A stretch of 35,374 bases of DNA from DATLXU01 sp035575515 (lineage in GTDB: Bacteria > Acidobacteriota > Blastocatellia > UBA7656): positions 1-35,374 of the forward strand of contig DATLXU010000031.1 of NCBI GenBank assembly GCA_035575515.1, read 5' to 3'. The first letter of the stretch is position 1; every line of letters begins with the position of its first letter. The notes under the pieces are model-generated. The model saw nothing but the letters and a program-made list of their open reading frames with translations, was not told the DNA's origin and made no database searches. The position numbers were made by a program, and so were the translations under genes. Of the stretch, positions 1-7,690 are shown one piece after another.

Positions 1-308
1 AAAGTCAGCCCGCCGCATTCGTCGCCGTTGTCGTTGTAAAAAATCATGCCGGGCGACTTGCCTCCCTGCCGCAGGTTATAGACCTTTCCGTTTAAGACAA
101 GCTCCGGCGCGCGCTCTTTATTCGAGATGACGAGCTTCACCTTGCCGTCACGCTCGACGATGTTGATGCGCTCGACATCAATCTCTTCAAACTTCGGCTT
201 TTGACTGGTTAGCTTGAATGCTCCGAAAGCCACCACTCCAAGAAGCAAAGTTGTGGCGATGGCATAAACTTTCAGCAAGAAAATCTCTCTGCGCATTCTG
301 GTTTCCAT
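1..308 (-). CDS. Membrane-anchored hypothetical protein, 5' part only
   Basis: An open frame runs from an ATG at 308 to the window edge, about 102 codons, so the C-terminus is missing. The start has a good ribosome site, AGAGAGG eight bases upstream. The N-terminus (METRMRREIFLLK) is followed by one hydrophobic segment, about residues 14-31, then a polar region with ERINIVERDGKVKLVISN and a glycine/asparagine-rich end (FYNDNGDECGG). This suggests a single-pass protein with a small beta-rich outer domain. I do not recognise a named family. The gene is divergent from the M28 peptidase gene. Confidence 0.7.
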   Translation of the reverse strand, partial: METRMRREIFLLKVYAIATTLLLGVVAFGAFKLTSQKPKFEEIDVERINIVERDGKVKLVISNKERAPELVLNGKVYNLRQGGKSPGMIFYNDNGDECGGLT

Positions 309-405
309 AGCGTGGGCCTCTCTTTGTTTGTGTTAGAAAACTGCCGGAAGAATATATGCACAGCGGCTGAAGGTAAAGGAGCCAAGACTAATCAAGCGAA
401 GCCGC

Positions 406-435
406 TTGCAGCAGGCGAGCTTGTGAAAGTAGAAT
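406..435 (+). promoter_or_regulatory. Candidate sigma-70 promoter for the M28 peptidase gene
   Basis: TTGCAG at 406-411 and TAGAAT at 430-435 are separated by 18 bases. They match the -35 and -10 consensus in 4 and 5 of 6 positions. Transcription would begin near 442, after the upstream TTG codon at 437, which supports the ATG at 488 as the true start. Confidence 0.4.
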
Positions 436-487
436 CTTGCCTCACGGCATATCGTTTACTCTCAAAAAGAAATCGGGGATTGTTAGA

Positions 488-1912
488 ATGAAAAAAACTG
501 TCTTGTTCTTTTTGCTGCTGTCTCTCCTTAGCTCAATCGCCAACGCCCAAATGAGGTCGCGGCAGGCTGCGCAAATCAGCAATCCAACCGGCAGGCTCAA
601 TCCGCAGATTCAAAAAATAGTCCGGGAGATTTCTGCCGCGAACATCGAAGCCATAATCCGCAAGCTCGTAAGCTTCGGCACTCGCCATTCGCTCTCGGAG
701 ACCGATAGCGACACGCGCGGCATAGGCGCGGCCCGCCGCTGGATTAAGGCTGAGCTTGAACGCTACAGCAAAGAATCCGGCGGGAGGCTCAAAGTCGAAT
801 TCGATGAATTCACTCAACAGCCTGTAGCGCGCGTGCCCAAGCCGACTCAACTCGTAAACGTCGTCGCTACGCTGCCGGGCCGCCAGCCGGAATCGAAAGA
901 TCGCATCTATGTCGTCAGCGGCCACTACGATTCGTGCGTGTGCGCGCAGGACACGCTCGATGCAACAAGCGATGCGCCCGGCGCGAACGACGACGCATCG
1001 GGCACGGCTGCCGTGATGGAGATGGCGCGCGTCATGTCACGGTATGAATTCGACGCGACGATTGTTTTTATGACCGTCGCTGCGGAAGAGCAGGGGCTTC
1101 TAGGCTCGACTCACTGGGCTGAGATGGCGAAGCAGAAGAATCTAAACATCGCCGGGATGTTCACCAACGACATCATCGGAAGCTCGCGCGCCGAAGACGG
1201 ACACATTGACAACACTCACGTTCGCGTATTTGCCGAAGGCGTGCCGCCCGTTCAACAGACCTCGCCTGAGCTTCGCACGCTGCTTCAAACCGGCGGCGAG
1301 AATGATTCACCCACGCGAGAGCTTGCTCGCTACATAAAAGAGATCGGCGAGCGCTACGTGCCGCGAATGAACGTGACCGTTATTTATCGCAAAGACCGTT
1401 ACCTGCGCGGCGGCGACCACTCGCCTTTTCTTGAGCGCGGCTTTGCTGCCGTGCGATTCACTGAGCCAAACGAGGACTACAAGCATCAGCATCAAAAAAT
1501 CCGCAAGGAGAACGGCGTTCAATATGGCGACCTGCCTGAGTTCGTTGACTTCAACTACATCGCGCAGGTCGCGCGCGTGAACGCCGCTTCGCTTGCGGGC
1601 CTTGCGCTTGGCCCGGCTGCGCCCGCTAACGTGGAGATGGTGACGGCGCGGCTCGAAAACGACACGACGCTCCGGTGGGAGGCAAACAAAGAGCCTGATA
1701 TTGCGGGCTATCAAATCGTCTGGCGCGAGACGACAGCTCCGTTCTGGCAGCATAGATTATTTGTTGGAAATGTCACCGAGTACACGCTTAAGCAAATCTC
1801 GAAGGACAATTACCTGTTTGGCGTTCAGGCTGTAGATAAAGACGGTAACGCAAGCGTCGCGGTCTATCCTCGGCCATCGCGCCCGCAGCGTAGGCCGGGC
1901 GCGACGCGATGA
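488..1912 (+). CDS. Secreted M28-family zinc metallopeptidase with C-terminal fibronectin-III-like domain
   Basis: A 474-residue exported aminopeptidase-like protein. The chosen ATG at 488 begins MKKTVLFFLLLSLLSSIANA, a signal peptide with an ANA cleavage site, and GGGGA lies eight bases upstream. A 17-codon longer frame from a TTG at 437 would bury the signal. The M28 two-zinc pattern is visible: SGHYDS (H-x-D), GANDDASG (bridging Asp), AAEEQG (Glu-Glu base and ligand), FTNDIIG (Asp) and a late His in GGDHSPF. The last ~90 residues (PANVEMVTARL to VQAVDKDGN) resemble a fibronectin type III domain. It probably digests peptides in the periplasm or outside the cell. The substrate is not predictable. 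Confidence 0.9.
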   Translation: MKKTVLFFLLLSLLSSIANAQMRSRQAAQISNPTGRLNPQIQKIVREISAANIEAIIRKLVSFGTRHSLSETDSDTRGIGAARRWIKAELERYSKESGGRLKVEFDEFTQQPVARVPKPTQLVNVVATLPGRQPESKDRIYVVSGHYDSCVCAQDTLDATSDAPGANDDASGTAAVMEMARVMSRYEFDATIVFMTVAAEEQGLLGSTHWAEMAKQKNLNIAGMFTNDIIGSSRAEDGHIDNTHVRVFAEGVPPVQQTSPELRTLLQTGGENDSPTRELARYIKEIGERYVPRMNVTVIYRKDRYLRGGDHSPFLERGFAAVRFTEPNEDYKHQHQKIRKENGVQYGDLPEFVDFNYIAQVARVNAASLAGLALGPAAPANVEMVTARLENDTTLRWEANKEPDIAGYQIVWRETTAPFWQHRLFVGNVTEYTLKQISKDNYLFGVQAVDKDGNASVAVYPRPSRPQRRPGATR

Positions 1913-1939
1913 AGAGCTATAAGTCTTCAGACGACTGAG

Positions 1940-1969
1940 TTGACACTCTTTGTTGCGCTCGTCCATACT
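1940..1969 (+). promoter_or_regulatory. Candidate sigma-70 promoter for the PA2169-family gene
   Basis: A perfect TTGACA (1940-1945), an 18-base spacer and CATACT (1964-1969, 4 of 6 matches) lie about 70 bases before the ATG at 2041. Confidence 0.4.
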
Positions 1970-2040
1970 TTTAATAACCTTGTTGGACGCTGAGTGTGGA
2001 TCCTCCGGACTTGAATGAATCTACTTGGAGGAACGCACTG

Positions 2041-2499
2041 ATGGATAACGACAAGATTATCAGCACGCTTAATGGCCTGATCGAAACCTGCCGGGACGGG
2101 CAGAACGGATTCAAGGAAGCAGCAGAAAACGCCAAGAGTCCCGACCTTAAAACCTTCTTTAATCAAATCGCGCTCGAACGGGCGCAATGCGTCGGCGAGT
2201 TGCAGCAGGAAGTTGTGAGGCTCGGCGGCGACCCTGAAAACACAGGCTCGACGGCAGCCGCGCTTCATCGCGTGTGGATGAGCATCAAGGGAACATTGAC
2301 GGGCAAAGATGATCAATCAATCCTGAACGAAGCCGAACGAGGCGAAGACTCAGCCGTCAAGGCTTACGAGGACGCGCTGAAAGAAGACCTGCCTGCAAAC
2401 ATACGCGCACTGGTCGAGCGACAGTTCAACCAAATCAGAGAAACTCACAATCGCGTCAGGCAACTGCGCGACGCAAAGAGCGCAACAACGGGCCGCTAA
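2041..2499 (+). CDS. PA2169 family four-helix-bundle protein (DUF2383-like)
   Basis: A 152-residue acidic, all-helical protein. It opens MDNDKIISTLNGLIETCRDG and contains GFKEAAENAKSPDLKTFF, followed by ERAQCVGELQQEV and RGEDSAVKAYEDAL. This layout is typical of the ferritin-like DUF2383/PA2169 family, often linked to stress or envelope conditions but without a proven reaction. The start at 2041 follows a strong GGAGG at about 2026-2030. The upstream in-frame ATG at 1996 lacks this. There is no signal peptide, so it is probably cytoplasmic. It is a stand-alone gene with its own promoter candidate and a strong hairpin just after it. Confidence 0.85.
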   Translation: MDNDKIISTLNGLIETCRDGQNGFKEAAENAKSPDLKTFFNQIALERAQCVGELQQEVVRLGGDPENTGSTAAALHRVWMSIKGTLTGKDDQSILNEAERGEDSAVKAYEDALKEDLPANIRALVERQFNQIRETHNRVRQLRDAKSATTGR

Positions 2500-2513
2500 C
2501 GCGAACGAAGCAA

Positions 2514-2539
2514 CGGGTCAGTCTTGAGTGACTGACCCG
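2514..2539 (+). terminator. Perfect hairpin after the PA2169-family gene
   Basis: CGGGTCAGTC (2514-2523) and GACTGACCCG (2530-2539) form a perfect 10-bp stem with a six-base loop, 14 bases after the stop codon at 2499. No proper T-run follows, so it may be a 3'-end stabiliser or a factor-assisted terminator rather than a classical intrinsic terminator. Confidence 0.55.
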
Positions 2540-2558
2540 CACATTCAATTAATCAAAG

Positions 2559-2798
2559 ATGAGCAGAGAAGAGATTGAAGCAAAGCTGAAAGAGATAGAA
2601 GAAGAACAATTGCGATTGCGCCGCCGCTTCAATGAGCTTCAGGACATTGTTCAAAACGCGCCCGGCTCGCACACTGCCGGCGCGCCTTCGCCCGCGGTTA
2701 TCAATGCCGAGCGCGAGATTCATTCCGTTGTGCTCGCCATCTGCGACCTTGACCGCAGACGACAGGAACTAACTGTCGCGGCAAGCATCGGCGGCTAA
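2559..2798 (+). CDS. Small coiled-coil hypothetical protein
   Basis: A 79-residue frame beginning MSREEIEAKLKEIEEEQLRL. The first ~35 residues are a charged heptad-like helix, then comes an Ala/Pro/Gly linker, then a second helix (INAEREIHSVVLAICDLDRRRQEL). It looks like a helical hairpin. The codon pattern and lack of a competing frame favour a real gene, but no clear ribosome site precedes the ATG. I do not recognise a family. Confidence 0.45.
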   Translation: MSREEIEAKLKEIEEEQLRLRRRFNELQDIVQNAPGSHTAGAPSPAVINAEREIHSVVLAICDLDRRRQELTVAASIGG

Positions 2799-2799
2799 T

Positions 2800-3096
2800 T
2801 CAGGCCTCACTGTTTGAAATTGGATTGTCGGATTCTTTCGCCTGTTTATTCCGCTCGCGCCAACCTGCGATGAAGTAAGCAAGTTGCATCACGAAAGCTG
2901 TGACTAACAGGAAGCGAGAGAAGACGAGGCGAGAGCAATCATCCTTCATGTCGAAGACCGGTAGCGCGATAAAGAAGAACGTGAAGTTGCCTGATACGGG
3001 GAGGTAGAACTCTGCTCTCGTAATTGTGGTCGGACTATTCTTTTTAGAGATCATCAACCTCCCGCTCGGCAAAGTCACTTGTGCGGCTGCGGTCAT
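2800..3096 (-). CDS. Small membrane protein downstream of lpxB
   Basis: A 98-residue protein whose ATG overlaps the lpxB stop as ATGA, a sign of translational coupling. Two hydrophobic stretches are visible, GNFTFFFIALPVF (about 36-48) and a longer one, SRFLLVTAFVMQLAYFIAGW (about 60-79), followed by a positively charged tail (RERNKQAK). It is probably an inner-membrane protein co-expressed with lipid A synthesis. No family was recognised. Confidence 0.65.
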   Translation of the reverse strand: MTAAAQVTLPSGRLMISKKNSPTTITRAEFYLPVSGNFTFFFIALPVFDMKDDCSRLVFSRFLLVTAFVMQLAYFIAGWRERNKQAKESDNPISNSEA

Positions 3097-4499
3097 TTCG
3101 ATTCGTAAACAATCTTCATCACCGCGCGGGCCGCACGTTCTGCGCCTGAGCCGCCTGTGGCACGAAGCCTGTCGCGCACTTCTTCAAGATCGTGACGCAT
3201 CTGTTCGAGCCGCGTCCCGTTTGAAAGAATACCAGTTACCTCGCTTGCTATTCGTTCGCCCGTCACGTCGCGCTGAATCAACTCTGGCACAATTTTTCGG
3301 CCCGCAATAAGATTGATCATCCCGAACGTGTCGAGATGAATGAGCGGGCGCAGCAAGCGATAGTTCAACTCTGACGCTCGATACACGATAACCATCGGCG
3401 TTCCCATCAACGCCGTCTCAACAGTCGCCGTGCCGCTTGCGACGACGGCAAACTCAGAGTGCGCCAGCGCGTTGTATGTGTCGCGCTCGATTATCGAAAT
3501 GTCCAGTCTCTCTCTTCCCTCCGTCGCATTGATGATCTCTTCAATCTGGCTTCGCTCGATTGTTGATGCAAGAGGGAGAACAAACTGAGGGACGTGGATT
3601 TCAGATTCGATGTTTGAAATCTCAAATCTTAAATAAGAGATTTCTGCCCTCGCGCTTTGAAGCAACACCCTGTCTGCGGCCTGAAGCCACTCGCCGCGCC
3701 GCGATGACTCGACGCTGCACGCGAAGCAATCCGAGTCTCGCAATCGCTTTGCCGCGTCAATCATCGCGGGCAAGTGATAGTGGACTTCCTTACGGCGACT
3801 GCCCGGCAGGAGCGCGACAATCGGGCGCGCAGGGTCGAGCCTGTGACGGCGCGCGAACTCATCTCGCGTTGCAGAGTGTTTGACAGTTTCAGCGACAGGG
3901 TGGCCGACGTATTCGACTTCGACGCCGTGTTGTTTATAAAACTCCTCTTCAAAAGGAAGAATCACAAGCATCCGATCAACATCGCGGCGGAGCGCGCGCA
4001 CTCGATAACGCCGCCACGCCCACACCTGCGGGCTGATGTAGTAGACGACCTTGAACCCTTCGCGATGGAGCCGTCGCGCGAGCCTCATATTGAAATCAGG
4101 CCAATCAATCAACACCACAACGTCAGGCTGACGCTTGCGCGCAGCCGCAAGCAGTCGTCGGTACGCGCCATAAAATTTCCCGAAAGCGCGGATGATCTCA
4201 GGCACGCCGATGATTGCGACCTCGCGCGCGTCAACGAGCGTTTCAACTCCTGCGGCGCGCATCTCGTCGCCGCCCGACCCGAAAAATTCAAACTGCGCGT
4301 CTGGATACAATTGCCGAAACGCGCGCGCGAGCGCCGCGCCATGATGGTCGCCGCTCGCCTCGCCCGCGACGATCATGATTTTAGGTCCGAAGTCTGAGGT
4401 CCGAAGTCCGAAGTCGCTGCTTTGATTGTTCTCTGTCTTCTCAGTCATCCCAAAACTCTTCGCTCTGCCAGAAACAGTGACTTCGGACTCCGGACTCAT
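3093..4499 (-). CDS. lpxB: Lipid-A-disaccharide synthase (LpxB)
   Basis: Joins UDP-2,3-diacylglucosamine and lipid X to form the disaccharide core of lipid A at the cytoplasmic membrane face. Landmarks are IVAGEASGDHHG near the N-terminus, DWPDFNMRLAR, YYISPQVWAWR, LPFEEEFYKQHG, ALLPGSRRKEV and VVASGTATVETALMGTPMVI. At 468 residues it is longer than the usual ~380. About 41 residues precede the conserved start (MIVAGEASGD, ATG at 4376), and an insertion of about 45 residues lies before FVLPLAS. Both additions contain repeat phrases read as protein (SDFGLRTSDFG and YLRFEISNIESE). The start is uncertain: ATG 4499 overlaps the epimerase stop (ATGA), ATG 4448 has a weak GAAGAG, and ATG 4376 is the canonical point. 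Confidence 0.93.
   Translation of the reverse strand: MSPESEVTVSGRAKSFGMTEKTENNQSSDFGLRTSDFGPKIMIVAGEASGDHHGAALARAFRQLYPDAQFEFFGSGGDEMRAAGVETLVDAREVAIIGVPEIIRAFGKFYGAYRRLLAAARKRQPDVVVLIDWPDFNMRLARRLHREGFKVVYYISPQVWAWRRYRVRALRRDVDRMLVILPFEEEFYKQHGVEVEYVGHPVAETVKHSATRDEFARRHRLDPARPIVALLPGSRRKEVHYHLPAMIDAAKRLRDSDCFACSVESSRRGEWLQAADRVLLQSARAEISYLRFEISNIESEIHVPQFVLPLASTIERSQIEEIINATEGRERLDISIIERDTYNALAHSEFAVVASGTATVETALMGTPMVIVYRASELNYRLLRPLIHLDTFGMINLIAGRKIVPELIQRDVTGERIASEVTGILSNGTRLEQMRHDLEEVRDRLRATGGSGAERAARAVMKIVYESK
3616..3644 (-). repeat. AT-rich palindrome inside the lpxB frame
   Basis: GAAATCTC (3616-3623) and GAGATTTC (3637-3644) flank a 13-base centre. The phrase is far more AT-rich than the surrounding gene, stays in frame, and adds residues YLRFEIS to LpxB. 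Confidence 0.6.
4384..4488. repeat. Iterated GTCCGAAGTC phrase with inverted copy, in the lpxB 5' region
   Basis: GGTCCGAAGTC occurs at 4384-4394 and 4398-4408, followed by CGAAGTC to 4415. An inverted copy GACTTCGGAC lies at 4479-4488, with CCGGAC after it. The repeat sits between the epimerase gene and the conserved beginning of LpxB and is read as SDFGLRTSDFG. A diverged relative (CTTCGGACATCAGGATTACGG) is near 10169-10189. Confidence 0.7.
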
Positions 4500-5545
4500 A
4501 ATTCAGGCATCGCTTCGCCGAGCCATTCATCGGTCAGGCGGTCTTCAAGTTGTTTCGTCATCGCGCGGTATTTTTCAACCAGGGCGCGCTCGCGCGAGCG
4601 CGGCATCACAGGTGGAAAACGGTCTTCAATCGAGGGCTGGCTTTCAGGGTTTCGTGCCAGGAAGTACTCAATCGTTTCATTCAACGCGCAGATGTACGGC
4701 GTCGGCGCAAATCCCAAATCGCGTTCAGCCGCGCGCGTGTCGCATACAATTAATCTATCGCCGCTGTAGTAAGGGAATTGCAGAAGGTTGAATCCTAATC
4801 GCTCAAGCAGCCGCGAAGGCACATGCTCGGTGTCAACTTCTTCGCCCGCAATCTGCGCGACGTTTGCGACATGATTAGTTAAACTCACAAGCTCGCGCTG
4901 CGCGATATGATAAGCCTGACCCGTCACGCCTTCGGCTTCAAGCGCGTTCGCCATCGCAGCCGCGAGGTCTTTCACGTAAACCGCATGAATGGGAACAGCG
5001 CCGCTGTCGGGAATGATGATTGTGTCGCCCGCGATTATTCTCTTTAGAAAATAATTCTCGCGCGATAGTCGGTCGCGCGGGCCATAAACGGCTGGCGGAC
5101 GGATGCTCACGAAAGGAAATTCGCTTTTGGCGTAAGCCCATCGAAGCGCGCGCTCGCACTCTGCTTTGTCGTAGGAGTATCCGAGCGACGGATCTGTTAC
5201 GAGCGCATCGTCCTCCGTGAGCGGCATCCCTGAAGTTCGTTGATTAACTGCGAGCGTGCTCAGATGAACTAAGCGTGAGATTGCGCCGTCGAATGTGTTG
5301 ATTACCGATAGAGTCTCTTCGCGCGTGTAAGCGTTAATGTCAATGACTGCGTCGAAACGGTGAGCGCGGACGCGGATTAAGTCATCAGGATTGTGCCTGT
5401 CGCCTTGAATTAAGGAAACAACGGAAGGGAGTCGCGTAGGAGTCGCGCCGCGAGCAAAGACCCACACATCGTGATCGCGCCGCACAAGCTCTTCAACCGT
5501 GTGGCTGCCGATGTAGCCGGTCCCGCCGATGACGAGAACTTTCAT
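4496..5545 (-). CDS. NAD-dependent epimerase/dehydratase (extended SDR)
   Basis: A 349-residue Rossmann-fold enzyme. The N-terminus MKVLVIGGTGYIGSHTVEEL carries the GxxGxxG nucleotide motif. The catalytic Tyr-x3-Lys is visible as YSYDKAECE, with Ser/Thr in VHLSTLAV and an SDR-type RPPAVYGPRD loop. The likely substrate is a nucleotide sugar or related sugar, exact reaction unknown. The ATG at 5545 is chosen because it gives the canonical Rossmann start. An upstream in-frame extension would translate the GGGGTCG repeats. The stop overlaps the lpxB ATG, so the two genes are coupled and may both serve the envelope. Confidence 0.88.
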   Translation of the reverse strand: MKVLVIGGTGYIGSHTVEELVRRDHDVWVFARGATPTRLPSVVSLIQGDRHNPDDLIRVRAHRFDAVIDINAYTREETLSVINTFDGAISRLVHLSTLAVNQRTSGMPLTEDDALVTDPSLGYSYDKAECERALRWAYAKSEFPFVSIRPPAVYGPRDRLSRENYFLKRIIAGDTIIIPDSGAVPIHAVYVKDLAAAMANALEAEGVTGQAYHIAQRELVSLTNHVANVAQIAGEEVDTEHVPSRLLERLGFNLLQFPYYSGDRLIVCDTRAAERDLGFAPTPYICALNETIEYFLARNPESQPSIEDRFPPVMPRSRERALVEKYRAMTKQLEDRLTDEWLGEAMPEL

Positions 5546-5546
5546 A

Positions 5547-5657
5547 GGGGTCGGGGGTCGGGGGTCAGGGCGGAGTGAAACCAAGGAGTCAGGATTCAGG
5601 GCTGAAGTCAAGATTCCGGCATTTATCCCTGACCCCCGATCCTGACTCCTGCCCCCT
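5547..5657. repeat. Tandem GGGGTCR heptamers and an 11-bp inverted repeat
   Basis: Three tandem heptamers, GGGGTCG, GGGGTCG and GGGGTCA, fill 5547-5567 just upstream of the epimerase ATG. GGAGTCAGGAT (5585-5595) is perfectly inverted as ATCCTGACTCC (5639-5649), and related CCCTGACCCCCG phrases lie in between. The block occupies almost the whole gap between bamD and the epimerase gene. Confidence 0.75.
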
Positions 5658-5663
5658 GCGAAG

Positions 5664-6839
5664 CTATGGGTTGCGAAGCCCTTTCGGGCCGTTGTCTGGC
5701 TTCTTCTTATCTTTCTCCTTCTTCTCTTTGCCGGTCGCAGGCTGCGATTTCTGGTCCGAAGGCGAGCCGGGCTTGACCTCTACGTCCTGACCGGCTTGAG
5801 TTGCGCGGCGAGGTCGCGAGTCGGGCGCGTTCGTCGTAGTCGTCGCGCCCGGCGTGACCGGGCCTGTGGCTTTAACTCCAGCCACTTCCTGAGCGTGGGC
5901 AACTATCTCATCGGTCTTGAGGTCGCGGTCAATGATTACGCCTTTGCCTGATGTGTCAATCTTCGGGCCGAATAAGAAACCGACGAACCTACCGGGCAGG
6001 CTCTTGCCGTCGGGCGCGGGAGCAGCCGCTTTCACAGGGTCAGGCTCAGGCACGGGCTTGCCCCACTTGGTGAGCAGGTCTTTGGCCTGCGAGGCGAATT
6101 CAGAGTTCGGATAGCTCGTCACTATTCGAGCAAGGTCGCGGCTTGCGGTCTCTGTGTCTTCCTGAAGCTCCATCGCTTTGGCGTGCAGCCACAACGCTTC
6201 GTCAAAGCGGGAGTAGTTCGGATACTTGTTCAGAATCTCTTCGGTGCGCATCTGCGCGGCCTGCGGCGCTTCGCGTATCTCGAAATAAAACTTCGCGACT
6301 TTCAACTCGTGTGTGGCCAGAATCTCTTGCACCTCATTCATCTTCTGCTCGACTTCTTCTTTCTTGTCAGTGTTCGGATACCGGCGCAGAAGTTCCTTAA
6401 GCCGTTGCTCGGCGAGCTTCGAGTGAGTCGGGTCGCGGTCGGCTGACATAACTTGTTTGAGATGAATCTCGGCCATCTTCAGCATCACGTCGTCGGCGAG
6501 TTGATCGTCGGGGAAGAATTGAACCCACTCGCGGTACTCGACTTCCGCCTGAGCCAATCCCTTCGAGCCGCCTTCAAGATAGAATGAATCGCCGATGGCG
6601 AGCCTCGCAATTTTAATGAGCGGGCTGTCGGTGTAGGTGTTGATCATCGTGTTCAACAGAATCCTACCCTGATCGTAGTTGCCTTTTCGGATGGCGTTGA
6701 TGGCATCGCGGAAAAGCTCAGCATCGCGGCCCGGCCCTTTGGCTTCTTCGAGCGTGATCTTGTTTTTGGCCTTGCCGCCGCAAGCTGTGAATGCGAGCGC
6801 AATCGCAAGCGAGAGAATAAGTAATTTAACTGCCTTCAT
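5664..6839 (-). CDS. bamD: Outer-membrane assembly lipoprotein, BamD type, with C-terminal extension
   Basis: A 391-residue lipoprotein. MKAVKLLILSLAIALAF ends in a TAC-GGK lipobox-like site. The body is TPR-like with the BamD/ComL signature of repeated Tyr/Pro-rich helices: NYDQGRILLNTMINTYTDSPL, AEVEYREWVQFFPDDQLADD, RLKELLRRYPNTD and ILNKYPNYSRFDEAL. BamD supports insertion of beta-barrel proteins by the BAM complex in the outer membrane. Typical BamD proteins are ~240-300 residues. Here a low-complexity Pro/Ala/Lys tail (about 260-391) is added. An alternative name is a YbgF/TPR-type lipoprotein. It lies 156 bases downstream of rpe. Confidence 0.8.
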   Translation of the reverse strand: MKAVKLLILSLAIALAFTACGGKAKNKITLEEAKGPGRDAELFRDAINAIRKGNYDQGRILLNTMINTYTDSPLIKIARLAIGDSFYLEGGSKGLAQAEVEYREWVQFFPDDQLADDVMLKMAEIHLKQVMSADRDPTHSKLAEQRLKELLRRYPNTDKKEEVEQKMNEVQEILATHELKVAKFYFEIREAPQAAQMRTEEILNKYPNYSRFDEALWLHAKAMELQEDTETASRDLARIVTSYPNSEFASQAKDLLTKWGKPVPEPDPVKAAAPAPDGKSLPGRFVGFLFGPKIDTSGKGVIIDRDLKTDEIVAHAQEVAGVKATGPVTPGATTTTNAPDSRPRRATQAGQDVEVKPGSPSDQKSQPATGKEKKEKDKKKPDNGPKGLRNP

Positions 6840-6857
6840 AAAACTTCCCCTAATGGC

Positions 6858-6985
6858 TGTAAGCCGTTAGCCGCCAGCGATGTTTGGGTTGAGCCTCGAA
6901 TCGGTCCTGGCTGCCAGGTTCCATCAGCAAAGCGCCAGCCTGGTTTTTCGGGCTGATAGTTGAACGCTGATGGCTGATAACTTTG
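6858..6985. repeat. Repetitive, self-complementary gap between rpe and bamD
   Basis: The gap holds CTGTAAGCCGTTAGCCGCCAG, CCTGGC-T-GCCAGG (a near-perfect palindrome), CCAGG...CCTGG followed by TTTTT (+ sense), and GCTGATAGTT / GCTGATGGCTGATAAC iterations. No gene is seen in it. Confidence 0.5.
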
Positions 6986-6995
6986 CGAGCACGGG

Positions 6996-7664
6996 TTAAA
7001 CTGAGAGCGGCTCCAACGCTTTTTGTCGCATTGCTCGCGTGGCTGCTTCCGGATCGCCTTTGCCGAAGATGGCCGAGCCTGCGACTATCCATTGCGCACC
7101 GTGACGCACTACTTCGGCCACGTTACTGAGATCAATGCCGCCATCTACTTCAATCTTAACGTCGAGGCCGCGACTATCAATCATACCGCGCAGGCGACTT
7201 ATCTTGTCAAGCGCGGTGCTGATGAAGGATTGCCCGCCAAAACCGGGATTAACAGACATAATCAAAACGTAATCAACGAAGGGAAGAGCTTCTTCGATTG
7301 ACGAAAGCGGCGTCGTCGGGTTGAGCACGACGCCGGGCCGACAGCCAAGCTCGCGGATGGCCGTGAGCGTGCGGTGCAGGTGAACTACAGCTTCTACGTG
7401 AACCGAGATCATCAAGGCTCCGGCGCGGGCGAAGTCGTCAATGTAGAGGTCGGGATCGGTGATCATCAGGTGGCAATCGAGCGGGAGTTCTGTCACGCGG
7501 CGCGCGGCCTTGACGACGAGCGGGCCGATGGTGATGTTAGGGACGAAATGACCGTCCATCACGTCGACGTGGATGAGTCCCGCGCCGCCGCGCTCGGCTG
7601 CTTTTATCTCTTCGCCCAACCGCGCGAAGTCTGCTGAGAGTATCGAAGGAGCGATTTGAATCAT
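6996..7664 (-). CDS. rpe: Ribulose-phosphate 3-epimerase
   Basis: Interconverts ribulose-5-phosphate and xylulose-5-phosphate in the pentose phosphate pathway (cytoplasm). The 222-residue TIM barrel shows all family landmarks: IAPSILSADFARLGEEI, HVDVMDGHFVPNITIG, LPLDCHLMI, VLIMSVNPGFGGQSF, IEVDGGI and IVAGSAIFG. The metal ligands (His and Asp of DVMDGH, His of DCHLM, and the EVDGG Asp) are present. Length is normal. The start follows GGGAG nine bases upstream. It lies 26 bases after the PASTA gene and is likely co-transcribed with it. Confidence 0.97.
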   Translation of the reverse strand: MIQIAPSILSADFARLGEEIKAAERGGAGLIHVDVMDGHFVPNITIGPLVVKAARRVTELPLDCHLMITDPDLYIDDFARAGALMISVHVEAVVHLHRTLTAIRELGCRPGVVLNPTTPLSSIEEALPFVDYVLIMSVNPGFGGQSFISTALDKISRLRGMIDSRGLDVKIEVDGGIDLSNVAEVVRHGAQWIVAGSAIFGKGDPEAATRAMRQKALEPLSV

Positions 7665-7690
7665 GATTCATTCTCCCACTCAACCGCGTT

